Positions 5,931 through 14,277 of a DNA stretch of 21,136 nt are shown here, in pieces. The stretch spans positions 1-21,136 of the forward strand of contig JBCCFX010000045.1 in the NCBI GenBank assembly GCA_039029515.1. The letters run 5' to 3'. Within the stretch, counting starts at the first letter, position 1, and each line of letters starts with the position of its first letter. A program made the position numbers and the translations under genes. Under the pieces are notes generated by a model. It was not told the DNA's origin and searched no databases. It saw nothing but the letters and a program-made list of their open reading frames with translations. Source of the stretch: JBCCFX01 sp039029515. Lineage in GTDB: Bacteria; Planctomycetota; Phycisphaerae; Phycisphaerales; SM1A02.

Positions 5931-5967
5931 CTCCGAATCCCTAATCCCTAATCCCTAATCCCTAATT
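5915..5967 (-). repeat. Heptamer array AATCCCT, right arm of the cassette bracket
   Basis: Degenerate CAACCCA, AATCCTT and AACTCCG are followed by four exact AATCCCT units (5936-5963) and AATT. On the minus strand this is ATTAGGG repeated. It contains the TAA stop of the four-helix-bundle gene and the TAG stop of lpd (5962-5964). Confidence 0.95.
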
Positions 5968-7437
5968 ATGCACCGCTCGACCTTCGGTCGCGAGCGCGGC
6001 TTCATGGATGGACTCTGCCATCGTTGGGTGCGCGTGCATCGTCGAGATGATGTCTTCCGCAGTCGCTTCCAGACGAATCGCGAGACAGAACTCGTGGATG
6101 AGCTCTGATGCATCTTCGCCGATGATGTGTGCGCCGAGGATTTCGCCGTACGGCTTGGACACGATCACCTTCACAATGCCTTCCGTCGCACCAACCGCAA
6201 TCGCCTTGCCGTGCGCCTTGAGCTGGTACGTGCCCGTGGTGTAGTCGATGCCCTGTTCCTTGGCCGCACGCTCGGTGAGACCGATCGATGCCACCTGTGG
6301 ATTGCAGTACGTGCAGCCGGGGATCGACTTGTAGTCAACGCCGAGCGTGTGATGGCCCGCGATGCGTTCCACGCACGTCACCGCTTCTTCAGAACTCACA
6401 TGCGCGAGCCACGGCGGACCGATGATGTCGCCGATCGCATAGATGCCCGGCACGTTGGTTGCATACGTCGGCTCTTCGACGTCCTGATAGTCCGTCTTGA
6501 TGCTGCCACGGTCGACGGCAATGCCGAGTGAATCATCGAACAGACCGTCGTAGCGTCCGACGACGCCGACCGCGACAAGGACGACGTCGGCATCGAGCGT
6601 CTTCTGCTTCGAGTCATCATTGACGTCGACGATGGTGACCTTCGCACCATTCTTGTTCTTATCGACGGCCTTGACCGTGTGGCCGGTATGGAACTTGATG
6701 CCCTGCTTCGTGAACGAACGCAGCGCAACCTTGGAGATGTCGTCATCTTCCACCGGAAGAATGCGATCAACCATCTCGATGACCGTCACCTCGGTGCCGA
6801 ACGCGTTGTAGAAATACGCGAACTCCATGCCGATGGCACCGGAACCGACGATGACCATGGACTTGGGCTGCTTCGGCAGGTTCATCGCGTCGTAGGAGCT
6901 GATGATCGTCTTGCCGTCGAACGGCGCAAACGGCAGTTCGCGCGGCGCAGCGCCGGTAGCGATCATGATGCGGTCGGCGGTGAGCGTTTCGACGACGCCG
7001 TCACCGCTGCCGTGGTAGTAGTCGCCGGTGGCTTTGCGGACTTCGATCTTGCACGGTCCATGCGCGGACTTGCCGGAGAGGATCTTCGCGTGGCCTTCGT
7101 AGTGGTCGACCTTGTTCTTCTTGAGCAGGAAGCCGACACCGTTGTTGAGCGTCGGCGTGATGCCGCGCGAGCGGCCAATGACCTGCTTCCAGTCGACTTC
7201 CGCACCGTCGAACTTGAAACCCCACTCCTTGCCGTGCGTGACGGCTTCGCGGTACAGCTCGGCGTTGTGCAGCAGCGCCTTGGTCGGGATACAGCCCCAG
7301 TTGAGGCAGACGCCGCCCAATCGATCGCGTTCGATGCATGCCGTCTTAAGGCCGAGTTGTCCGGCCCGGATCGCCCCGACGTAGCCGCCAGGCCCAGATC
7401 CGATCACGATGAGGTCATAGTGCTTCGTGTCCGCCAC
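5962..7437 (-). CDS. lpd: Dihydrolipoyl dehydrogenase (E3 component)
   Basis: This FAD flavoenzyme reoxidises dihydrolipoyl groups of the 2-oxo-acid dehydrogenase complexes or glycine cleavage system, using NAD+. The 491 residues show the FAD fold YDLIVIGSGPGGYVGAIRAG at the N terminus and the redox disulfide GGVCLNWGCIPTK (C-x4-C). They also show the NAD fold MVIVGSGAIGMEFAYFYNAFG, IYAIGDI, and the C-terminal dimer-interface pair HAHPTMAESIHEA. I choose the GTG at 7437 because AGAAGG lies nine bases before it. The ATG at 7446 abuts that motif with no spacing, and longer readings add unconserved residues. No E1 or E2 gene is nearby. It diverges from the hybrid kinase with 203 bases between. 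The stop is supplied by the heptamer array. Confidence 0.95.
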   Translation of the reverse strand: MADTKHYDLIVIGSGPGGYVGAIRAGQLGLKTACIERDRLGGVCLNWGCIPTKALLHNAELYREAVTHGKEWGFKFDGAEVDWKQVIGRSRGITPTLNNGVGFLLKKNKVDHYEGHAKILSGKSAHGPCKIEVRKATGDYYHGSGDGVVETLTADRIMIATGAAPRELPFAPFDGKTIISSYDAMNLPKQPKSMVIVGSGAIGMEFAYFYNAFGTEVTVIEMVDRILPVEDDDISKVALRSFTKQGIKFHTGHTVKAVDKNKNGAKVTIVDVNDDSKQKTLDADVVLVAVGVVGRYDGLFDDSLGIAVDRGSIKTDYQDVEEPTYATNVPGIYAIGDIIGPPWLAHVSSEEAVTCVERIAGHHTLGVDYKSIPGCTYCNPQVASIGLTERAAKEQGIDYTTGTYQLKAHGKAIAVGATEGIVKVIVSKPYGEILGAHIIGEDASELIHEFCLAIRLEATAEDIISTMHAHPTMAESIHEAALATEGRAVHN

Positions 7438-7640
7438 CAGTGTCATCCTTCTGCTTGGAATCGTCCGAGAACCGAGCATTGTAACGATCCCGACGCACCG
7501 TGAGGGAACGAGGCTCAAGGCCCCGTGATCGTGCGTCGATGCTGTTGTCATCCGCCGTCTTCGGGGACACCCGGGATTCACCGTCGGATTGAGCGAACTG
7601 CTTCGTTTATCGCAGGTTGCCATCACCAGAGGATCACCGT

Positions 7641-9506
7641 GTGCCCGTAGATCGCACATCCACGACTGCCGATGCGCTCCGCAAGGTCGCGCGCGTCCGC
7701 CATGCCGCTATGGTCGGCCTGGGACTCGTGCTTGCACTGATCGTTGCGACGGGCATCACCGCGTTCAGGCAGGGCCGCCTCGAGGACAAGGATCGCATCT
7801 CGCTTCGTCATGCCCATGAGCAGGTCGAACGCTGCAATGAGATGTGCATCATCATGCGGGCCATCACCGAGGAACCCGATGGCGATGCCACCGGCAAGCT
7901 GCGCTGGCAACTGCGCCGACATCTCGATGAGTTCGTGCACGGTCACATTGCGCTGCAGACCGGCGATGTTCGAACGGGCCTGCCGCCTGTCCATTCGCCC
8001 GACGTCGCCGACCTCTTCCTGAGCACGCAGGATGAATTCGAAACACTGCTCGAAAAGACCACGGCAGTTCTTCAGTTCAACCCCAATTCATCCGCAGTGC
8101 CTGCTGACTGGCATTCGATTCAGACTGGCTACGACGCGTTCGTCCGACAGTTCCGCGGTGTCGTCGGCGGACTTGACCGCGAGATCGAAAACCGCGCACT
8201 GCGCCATCGCGCGCGCCTGATGTGCCTGGTCGCGCTCACCGGCATCATGTTGCTGATCGAGATCTTCATCGTCGCCTTTCCGTTCAGTGAATGGCTGCAA
8301 TCGCGGCGCAAGCAGATCGAAGAAATGCAGGATGAGGAACACGTTCGCCTGCTCGAACTCCAACGGAGCAATAAGCACCAGGCGGACTTCATCGCACGTC
8401 TGAATCGGCGGATTCGCACGCCGATCGTCGAGATGCTCGAGTTCGCCGATTTGATCGCTTCGCCGGACATCACGACACGGGAAATTCGCGGCGCCGCCGA
8501 AGTCCTGCGACGCAATGGTCAGATCATGCTGCACTCGCTGCGCAACGCGACGGAACTCACCGAGACATCAGAAGTCTCGGCCGATGAACATGCGGCGTTT
8601 GATGTGCGTTCGTTCGTCGATGACATGATCGACACCGCGCGCCTGTTCGCGTCGGTGACGGACATCGAATGCGAATGCCGAAGCATCACCGGTGTGCCGG
8701 CCACCGTACACGCCGATGCTCAGGTCATTCGCCAGGTCATGTTCAATGTCCTGATGAACGCCGTGCAGTACACCAATCAGGGTTACGTGCACATGATGGT
8801 CTCGCATGCGTGCACGAACGACGTCGATTCGCTGTGCTTCGAAGTCATCGACACCGGATGCGGCATGGATGACTACACGATCGCCGCGCTGCTCGATCCC
8901 ACTGAGATGCCGAGTTCACAGATCGGCATGCGTTCCGGCATCGGCCTGACCGTGAGCCGGCGACTCATTGAGTCCATCGGCGGCACACTGGACATCGACA
9001 GCGGCATCGGTCGCGGCACCACGGTGCGCGTGACCGTGCCTGTCAGCCTCGGGGACCACGACGACGAACAGCATCAGTTGACGCTGACGTCGCCGACACC
9101 GCGCGGGGGACGCATCCTGCTTGCCGAAGACTCGGCAGACAGTCGCTGGCTGATCGAGCATTTGCTGGATCGCGCGGGCTTCGATGTCACGACCGCGACG
9201 GATGGCGCTCAAGCGGTGCGGTTGTGCGTAGATGCCCACGCGGACGGGACGCCGTTCGAGGTCATCCTCATGGATGTCTCGATGCCGATTCTGGACGGCC
9301 TGAACGCGGCGACCAACCTGCGTCACAAGGGCATCACGGGATCGATCATTGCGATCACCCCACACGGTGGGTCGCAGGACGGCGAGAAGTGCCTCGAATC
9401 GGGCTGTGATGACTTCATCACCAAGCCGATCCAGCGTGAGAGCCTGCTGGACCTCGTCTCCCGGCATGTGAACCTCATGCGAGACCGCACGTCCGAAGCC
9501 GCCTGA
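7641..9506 (+). CDS. Membrane hybrid histidine kinase with Arg in place of the phosphoacceptor His
   Basis: The 621-residue protein has TM1 (about 24-41), an extracytoplasmic helical sensor of about 150 residues, TM2 (about 193-213), a coiled-coil linker, a HisKA-like segment, HATPase_c and a C-terminal receiver. The ATPase motifs are present: N-box NVLMNAVQYT (N373), G1 DTGCGMD (about 404), G2 GIGLTVS (about 433). The receiver has the acidic pair ED (496-497), acceptor D545 in LMDVSMP, T573 and K595. The H-box reads FIARLNRRIRTP where FxxxMSHEIRTP is expected, so the phosphorylated His is Arg256. Classical autophosphorylation looks impossible unless another His serves. GTG 7641 is preferred for its AGAGGA seven bases upstream; a TTG at 7617 would add eight residues. 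No partner regulator gene is adjacent. Confidence 0.9.
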   Translation: MPVDRTSTTADALRKVARVRHAAMVGLGLVLALIVATGITAFRQGRLEDKDRISLRHAHEQVERCNEMCIIMRAITEEPDGDATGKLRWQLRRHLDEFVHGHIALQTGDVRTGLPPVHSPDVADLFLSTQDEFETLLEKTTAVLQFNPNSSAVPADWHSIQTGYDAFVRQFRGVVGGLDREIENRALRHRARLMCLVALTGIMLLIEIFIVAFPFSEWLQSRRKQIEEMQDEEHVRLLELQRSNKHQADFIARLNRRIRTPIVEMLEFADLIASPDITTREIRGAAEVLRRNGQIMLHSLRNATELTETSEVSADEHAAFDVRSFVDDMIDTARLFASVTDIECECRSITGVPATVHADAQVIRQVMFNVLMNAVQYTNQGYVHMMVSHACTNDVDSLCFEVIDTGCGMDDYTIAALLDPTEMPSSQIGMRSGIGLTVSRRLIESIGGTLDIDSGIGRGTTVRVTVPVSLGDHDDEQHQLTLTSPTPRGGRILLAEDSADSRWLIEHLLDRAGFDVTTATDGAQAVRLCVDAHADGTPFEVILMDVSMPILDGLNAATNLRHKGITGSIIAITPHGGSQDGEKCLESGCDDFITKPIQRESLLDLVSRHVNLMRDRTSEAA

Positions 9507-9594
9507 TCCACAAGACTTCCGGATTCATCAATGCGTTGACGGACGATGACGCCCGATCTACGATCGTCGCCCTACTTCAGGCGAGGACCGCTTC

Positions 9595-10356
9595 GTGCGT
9601 ACGGCGATCATCAGTGACATTCACGGCAACGTCGAAGCACTCCAGGTGGTGCTCGGTCACATGGCCGAGCAGAACGTGGATCGCTGCATCTGCCTCGGCG
9701 ACATCCTCGGGTACGGCCCGAATCCCGTTGAGTGCGTCGATCTGATCGCGGAGAAGTGTGAATTCGCCCTGATGGGCAATCACGACTTCGGCGCGTTGTA
9801 CGAGCCGACGAACTTCAACCTCGCCGCCGAGCAGGCCGCGTACTGGACACGAGCCCAGATCGAAGCCGAGGCGAACAAGGACAAGGCCGCGACGCGATGG
9901 GAATTCCTCGGGTCGCTGCGCGTTCGTGTGGCGTTCGACGACTTCCTCTGCGTGCACGGTTCGCCGCGTCGCCCGATCAACGAGTACCTCTTCCCCGAAG
10001 ACGCGATCAACTCGCCGGTGAAGATGCAGCAGATCTTCGAGCGTGTCGACAAGTATTGCCTTGTCGGTCACACGCACGTGCCGGGCGTCTTCACGGACGA
10101 GCCTGACTTCTACCCGCCGGACGATCTCGAAGGCGTGTACAAGTTGAACGGCCAGGAGAAGGCGATCATCAATCCGGGTTCGGTCGGCCAGCCGCGCGAT
10201 CTCGATCCGCGGGCGAGCTACGCAATCCTTGATGACGCGGAGAACACCGTCACGTTCTTCCGACTCGAGTACGACATCGAGACCGTCGCGAACAAGATCT
10301 TCGCGATCCCGGAACTGAGCGACTGGCTCGGCGAGCGTCTCCGCGAGGGACGTTGA
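9595..10356 (+). CDS. Calcineurin-like metallophosphoesterase
   Basis: The product has 253 residues of the cytoplasmic two-metal phosphoesterase superfamily. Metal ligands are in the usual order: SDIHGN (D8, H10), LGDILGYGPNP (D36), GNHD (N62, H63), VHGSP (H121), GHTH (H158-H161). The later INPGSVGQPRD and YAIL motifs fit the YfcE/MJ0912-like group, which hydrolyses phosphodiesters in vitro; the natural substrate is unknown. The start is a GTG at 9595 with GAGGA at 9583-9587, seven bases upstream. It lies 88 bases after the hybrid kinase on the same strand, so joint transcription is possible but not demonstrated. Its TGA stop (10354-10356) is followed at once by a heptamer array. Confidence 0.9.
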   Translation: MRTAIISDIHGNVEALQVVLGHMAEQNVDRCICLGDILGYGPNPVECVDLIAEKCEFALMGNHDFGALYEPTNFNLAAEQAAYWTRAQIEAEANKDKAATRWEFLGSLRVRVAFDDFLCVHGSPRRPINEYLFPEDAINSPVKMQQIFERVDKYCLVGHTHVPGVFTDEPDFYPPDDLEGVYKLNGQEKAIINPGSVGQPRDLDPRASYAILDDAENTVTFFRLEYDIETVANKIFAIPELSDWLGERLREGR

Positions 10357-10405
10357 GCGTCGATCGTTTGTCGTTGGTCGTTGACCGTTGGTCGTTTGTC
10401 GAATC
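10357..10405 (+). repeat. Heptamer array TCGTTGG after the phosphoesterase stop
   Basis: Seven units from the base after the stop: GCGTCGA, TCGTTTG, TCGTTGG, TCGTTGA, CCGTTGG, TCGTTTG, TCGAATC. The end can form a small hairpin (TTTGTCG with CGACAAA). Confidence 0.9.
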
Positions 10406-10456
10406 ACGATGACGACAAATTGACTGTCACACATCTTGATGCCAGGCGACGAAGTC

Positions 10457-10481
10457 GGCGGGTTCGGGGAACCCGCCCTAC
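10457..10481 (+). repeat. Palindrome of the CCTAC family, copy d
   Basis: GGCGGGTTC, GGG loop, GAACCCGCC, then CTAC. It has the same design as copy c at 1780-1805. It lies between the heptamer arrays at 10357 and 10512. Confidence 0.8.
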
Positions 10482-10511
10482 CAGATCTGATCTGAAGGCG
10501 TCGTCCGGAAG

Positions 10512-10593
10512 CCGTTGATCGTTGTTCGTCTCTCGAAACAGGACCAAGACAGACGGAAAACGAACAACAACAAACGCCCCACGACCAACGGTC
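10512..10593. repeat. Facing heptamer arrays upstream of the Old Yellow Enzyme gene
   Basis: The plus-strand units CCGTTGA, TCGTTGT, TCGTCTC and TCGAAAC occupy 10512-10539. After 12 bases, six inverted units (GACGGAA to AACGGTC) occupy 10552-10593 and read NNNCGTT on the minus strand. The 313 bases between the phosphoesterase and the Old Yellow Enzyme gene hold these repeats and no gene that I can see. Confidence 0.75.
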
Positions 10594-10669
10594 CTTCCGC
10601 CTACCATCTCTGCACCGCTGGAGCGGAAGCCACACGATCGCCCTCGCTGCGGGCGAGAAAGGACCGTGC

Positions 10670-11770
10670 ATGTCTGCACTGCTCGAACCGTTTGATCTTC
10701 ACGGCATCACCCTCTCCAACCGTATCGCGCTCGCGCCCATGACCCGCGCTCGCGCCGGCACCGAACGTCTTCCCAATGACCTGATGGCGACGTACTACGC
10801 CCAGCGCGCGTCCGCCGGGCTCGTCATCACCGAAGCCACCGTCATCTCCGAGCAGGCGAACGGCTGGAACGAATCGCCGGGCATCTACACCGATGCCATG
10901 CAGGACGGCTGGACGAAGACAACCCGCGCCGTGCACGACGCCGGCGGTCATGTGTTCCTCCAACTCTGGCATTGCGGCCGAGCCTCGCACAGCAGTTTCC
11001 ACAACGGAGATCTCCCTGTTGCGCCGTCCGCCATCAAGCTGAATGGTGAGTACGTGCACACGCCTGACGGAAAGCAGGCGTACGAAACGCCCCGCGCGCT
11101 GGAGACCGATGAAATTCCGGGCCTGATCGAAGACTATCGCCGTGCCGCCGAACGCGCGAAGGCCGCCGGCTTCGACGGCATCGAAGTGCATTCCGCGAAC
11201 GGCTATCTGCTTGATGAGTTCCTGCAGTCGAAGACCAACCATCGCACCGATCAGTACGGCGGCAGCACCGAGAACCGGTGTCGACTGCTGCTCGAAGTGC
11301 TCGACGCCGTCACCACCGTGTTCCCCGCGAACCGCGTCGCGGTGCGTCTGTCGCCGAACGGCGTGTTCAACGACATGGGTTCGGAGGACTACCGCGAGCA
11401 GTTCACGTTGATGGCGAGCAAGCTCGATGCCGTCGGCCTTGCGTACCTGCACGTGATGGATGGTCTCGCGTTCGGCTTCCATGAACTGGGTGAGCCGATG
11501 ACGCTCAAGGAATTCCGCGCGGTCTACAACGGTCCGTTGATGGGCAATTGCGGCTACACGCAGGAGACGGCGGCCGATGCCGTGGCCAGCGGTGACGCCG
11601 ACCTGATCGCCATCGGCCGGCCGTACATCAGCAATCCGGACCTCGTCGAGCGGTATGCCAACAACTGGCCGCTGGCTCCCGATGCGGACATGTCGGCGTG
11701 GTACGAGCCGAACGGTGCCGCCGGGTACACCGATTTCCCCACCTACGAGGCCTCCACCGTCGCTGGCTGA
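10670..11770 (+). CDS. Old Yellow Enzyme family alkene reductase (NemA-like)
   Basis: The product has 366 residues, the usual length for FMN-dependent NADH:flavin oxidoreductases that reduce activated C=C bonds and some nitro or maleimide compounds. Visible motifs are LSNRIALAPMTRARA (residues 15-29), LQLWHCGRASH (98-107) and HSANGYLLDEFLQ (H174 and N177 bind the ring oxygen, Y179 is the proton donor). Further on come DQYGGSTENR and GNCGYTQETA near the C-terminal phosphate-binding loop. The NemA/XenB-like subclass is the best fit; the substrate cannot be told. AAAGGA eight bases before the ATG supports the start. It is monocistronic in appearance, with repeats before it and a strong hairpin after it. 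Confidence 0.93.
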   Translation: MSALLEPFDLHGITLSNRIALAPMTRARAGTERLPNDLMATYYAQRASAGLVITEATVISEQANGWNESPGIYTDAMQDGWTKTTRAVHDAGGHVFLQLWHCGRASHSSFHNGDLPVAPSAIKLNGEYVHTPDGKQAYETPRALETDEIPGLIEDYRRAAERAKAAGFDGIEVHSANGYLLDEFLQSKTNHRTDQYGGSTENRCRLLLEVLDAVTTVFPANRVAVRLSPNGVFNDMGSEDYREQFTLMASKLDAVGLAYLHVMDGLAFGFHELGEPMTLKEFRAVYNGPLMGNCGYTQETAADAVASGDADLIAIGRPYISNPDLVERYANNWPLAPDADMSAWYEPNGAAGYTDFPTYEASTVAG

Positions 11771-11801
11771 CATGTGACCGCCAAACATCCCAAAGACTCA
11801 C

Positions 11802-11833
11802 CGGAGGCCCGCCGCACGATGGCGGGCCTTCCG
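11802..11833 (+). terminator. GC-rich hairpin after the Old Yellow Enzyme gene
   Basis: CGGAGGCCCGCC (11802-11813) pairs with GGCGGGCCTTCCG (11821-11833): twelve pairs with one bulge and a seven-base loop, 31 bases after the stop. No T run follows, so it could be a factor-assisted terminator or an mRNA 3-prime stabiliser. Confidence 0.5.
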
Positions 11834-11919
11834 TCTATCATGCACGACTCGGCGACCGGCCTGGCGACGGCCGATGACGCCGGTGCTCCTCCCCTCCTCC
11901 TGCTCGGTGAATCGCTCCG

Positions 11920-14241
11920 ATGGAAGCCAAACAGGCCCGCCGCATCTTCATTCCGCTCGTCGTGCTGACCCTCGCCAGCCTTGTGGTGGTGGCGGCAATC
12001 TTCCGCAAGCCGCCTCCCTCTGCGAATCAGTCGAATCAGACCGCCGCGCAGACCGAAGAGAACGCGAACGACGCCACGGCTGCGACCGACGAAACCGAAA
12101 CCGCAACCGGCACCGATGACGCCGTCACAACCGTGGTCGATGACGCGGATGAGACGACACCCGTCGAGACCGGCCCGCTTCGGTCACTCGATGGTCTGTA
12201 CGCAATCGCACCTGACCATGGGTTCACGCGAAGCGACGCCGATGCATCATCGCTCGGTTCGCTCGACCCGACGACGGACTTCATGCTCGTCGAGTTCACG
12301 CTCGACGGTGCGGGTATCGAACGGCTGACGCTCAGTGACACCTGGGATCGCTGGTACGCCGCACGTGAAGCCGATGCGCACAACAAGGCCGTTGCCGAGG
12401 GCGCGGACAACCCGCCGCCACTGCCGCCGGATGAGTATCGCTACGTCGTGACAGAGTCACGATCACGCGGAACACTCGTCGGTTCGTCGATGATTCCATC
12501 ATTCTCAGCGTTTCAAATTGTTGTAAATGGCGATGCAGTTGAACTCTTCAATTTCACGACTGGTGAGAACGGAGAACGTCGGAACGTCTGGGCCGAAACC
12601 GCACCGGGACGATTCGAAACCACGATCGTCAACGCCGAAGGCGATTCGGTCCTCGAGGTCACACGCGAGTTTCGCATCATCGACACCGGTGAAGCGGCCG
12701 AGCTCGCGCTCGCACAGCGCGTGAAGAACGTTTCCGGCAATCCACTCGACATCCAGTGGAAGCAGTACGGTCCGAGCGACATGGACGTCGACCGTTCGAA
12801 GTACATCGATCGTCGACGTGTACGTTTCGGGTATCAGCGCACCGATGCCGCGAGCTATCCTGCGAGTTACGTCTACGCGACCGACGATCAACTCGTCGAA
12901 CGTCAGAGCGTCATCAAGCGCCTCAAGAAGGCCGCCGAGCGAGGCGCACGTGGAACGGCCACGCAGGAAGAACTGCTTGAGCTCGTCACCCTGTGGCCGA
13001 ATAAGGACTCGCGCGATGAACCCGCAGACCTCTCGTGGTTCGCGCTGACCAATCGCTACTTCGCATGTGCGGTGCATCCCATCGTCGCGGAGCCTGCGAC
13101 CGATTCACGATCACTCACGCCGGTTTTTGAGGAAATGCGTGCGGACTTCTCGCAGGAAAACCTGTTCGTCTTCCTGTACAGCCCGACGCGCACGGTCGAA
13201 CCCGGCGCGGAATCCGTCTTCGATGTCGGCATCTACGCCGGCCCGGTCGACCGGCGCATTCTCAACACCGAGCAGCCGTACGAGGCGCTGAACCTCGGCG
13301 GCCTGAAGATCTACGTCATGTCGACGTTCTGCGCGATCTGCACGTTCCAGTGGCTCGCGAATCTACTGCTCGTCATTCTGTCGTTCTTCCACGATTACAT
13401 CTGGCACGACTGGGCGTTGTCGATCATTACGCTGGTGCTCATCGTGCGCACGATATTGCATCCGCTGCTGAAGAAGTCACAGATCAGCATGCAGCGCTTT
13501 GCGAAGCAGATGCAGAACCTCAAGCCGGAACTCGACAAGCTTCAGAAGAAGTTCGCCGGCGATCCGAAGCGCATGCAGGTCGAGCAGATGCGCTTGTTCC
13601 GCGAGCACGGCGTGAATCCGCTCGGCTGCCTGAGCATTCTGCCGATGCTGCTCCAGACCCCGATCTGGATTGCGCTGTACGCGATGCTGTACTTCGCGTT
13701 CGACCTGCGTCAGGACCCCGGTTTTTACGGCATTTTCCAGCAGATCGGCGGGTGGCCGTTCCTCGCCGACCTGAGCGCATCCGATCACATGCTCGGCGAG
13801 TTCAACACGCCGCGAAAACTCCTGTGGTTCAACCTCACCGGCATCAACGTGCTGCCGATCCTGATGGGTGTGATGTTCTTCTTCCAGCAGCGATACATGT
13901 CGCCGCCACCGTCGCCGAATATCACGCCGGAACAATTGCAGCAGCAGCGCATCATGCGCTTCATGTTCGTGATCATGTTCCCGGTGATGCTCTACTCCGC
14001 CCCGTCCGGCCTGACGCTGTACATCCTCACGTCAAGCTCGATCGGCATCGTGGAGAGCGTGTACATTCGCCGACACATCAAGGACATGGACCTGACGGCG
14101 AAGCCGAAGAAGGACGCGGCGCAGAAGAAGGGCGGCAAACGCGACGTCCGTGCCCGCGCGATGGAGAAGGCGATGAAGCACGCCGAACAACGACGACGCG
14201 AGAAGAAGAACCCGTCGAAGTCGTACAAGAAGCGGAAATAG
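11920..14241 (+). CDS. yidC: Membrane protein insertase YidC
   Basis: YidC inserts and folds inner-membrane proteins, alone or with SecYEG. The 773 residues have the Gram-negative layout. A first helix lies at residues 9-27 (FIPLVVLTLASLVVVAAIF), then an Asp/Thr/Glu-rich linker (about 45-85) and a large periplasmic beta domain. The conserved insertase core is in the C-terminal third: WALSIITLVLIVRTILHPL with the essential-type membrane Arg, QMQNLKPELDKLQKKFAGDPKRMQ (coiled-coil C1 loop), NPLGCLSILPMLLQTPIWIALY, and APSGLTLYILTSS. It is longer than E. coli YidC (548). The tail after about 730 is very basic and may contact ribosomes. It is followed 36 bases later by mnmE, a widely conserved neighbour. 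Confidence 0.95.
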   Translation: MEAKQARRIFIPLVVLTLASLVVVAAIFRKPPPSANQSNQTAAQTEENANDATAATDETETATGTDDAVTTVVDDADETTPVETGPLRSLDGLYAIAPDHGFTRSDADASSLGSLDPTTDFMLVEFTLDGAGIERLTLSDTWDRWYAAREADAHNKAVAEGADNPPPLPPDEYRYVVTESRSRGTLVGSSMIPSFSAFQIVVNGDAVELFNFTTGENGERRNVWAETAPGRFETTIVNAEGDSVLEVTREFRIIDTGEAAELALAQRVKNVSGNPLDIQWKQYGPSDMDVDRSKYIDRRRVRFGYQRTDAASYPASYVYATDDQLVERQSVIKRLKKAAERGARGTATQEELLELVTLWPNKDSRDEPADLSWFALTNRYFACAVHPIVAEPATDSRSLTPVFEEMRADFSQENLFVFLYSPTRTVEPGAESVFDVGIYAGPVDRRILNTEQPYEALNLGGLKIYVMSTFCAICTFQWLANLLLVILSFFHDYIWHDWALSIITLVLIVRTILHPLLKKSQISMQRFAKQMQNLKPELDKLQKKFAGDPKRMQVEQMRLFREHGVNPLGCLSILPMLLQTPIWIALYAMLYFAFDLRQDPGFYGIFQQIGGWPFLADLSASDHMLGEFNTPRKLLWFNLTGINVLPILMGVMFFFQQRYMSPPPSPNITPEQLQQQRIMRFMFVIMFPVMLYSAPSGLTLYILTSSSIGIVESVYIRRHIKDMDLTAKPKKDAAQKKGGKRDVRARAMEKAMKHAEQRRREKKNPSKSYKKRK

Positions 14242-14244
14242 GCA

Positions 14245-14272
14245 GCCGTTGGCTATTGGCTATTGGCTGTAG
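14245..14272 (+). repeat. Heptamer array GCTATTG between yidC and mnmE
   Basis: GCCGTTG, GCTATTG, GCTATTG, GCTGTAG. The array starts three bases after the yidC stop and ends five bases before the mnmE ATG, so it forms essentially the whole 36-base gap and occupies the place of the ribosome binding site. Confidence 0.9.
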
Positions 14273-14277
14273 GCCAG

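Larger units (their letters stand above)
5444..5967. mobile_element. Putative mini-cassette: four-helix-bundle gene between inverted heptamer arrays
   Basis: The 5565-5930 gene lies between arrays that are exact inverted repeats over 20 bases (ATTAGGGATTAGGGATTCGG). Both flanking genes, on opposite strands, stop with the TAG of the array itself. There is no transposase and no visible target duplication. Treating this as a mobile unit is inference from the symmetry and from the known mobility of related 23S rRNA intervening sequences. Confidence 0.35.

Noticed and set aside
5915..5967. Telomere-like TTAGGG repeat
   Set aside because: The period is seven (ATTAGGG) and the array is internal between convergent genes; the similarity to telomeric repeats is only in composition.
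6679..7503. 274-codon open frame on the plus strand opposite lpd
   Set aside because: It is the antisense shadow of lpd, whose FAD, disulfide and NAD motifs are unmistakable. Similar long shadows (9577-10671, 10601-11788 and 13350-14291) were dropped for the same reason.
7438..7659. N-terminal extension of lpd, including the ATG at 7446
   Set aside because: Residues before the FAD fold are unconserved; AGAAGG directly touches ATG 7446 but is nine bases from the GTG at 7437.
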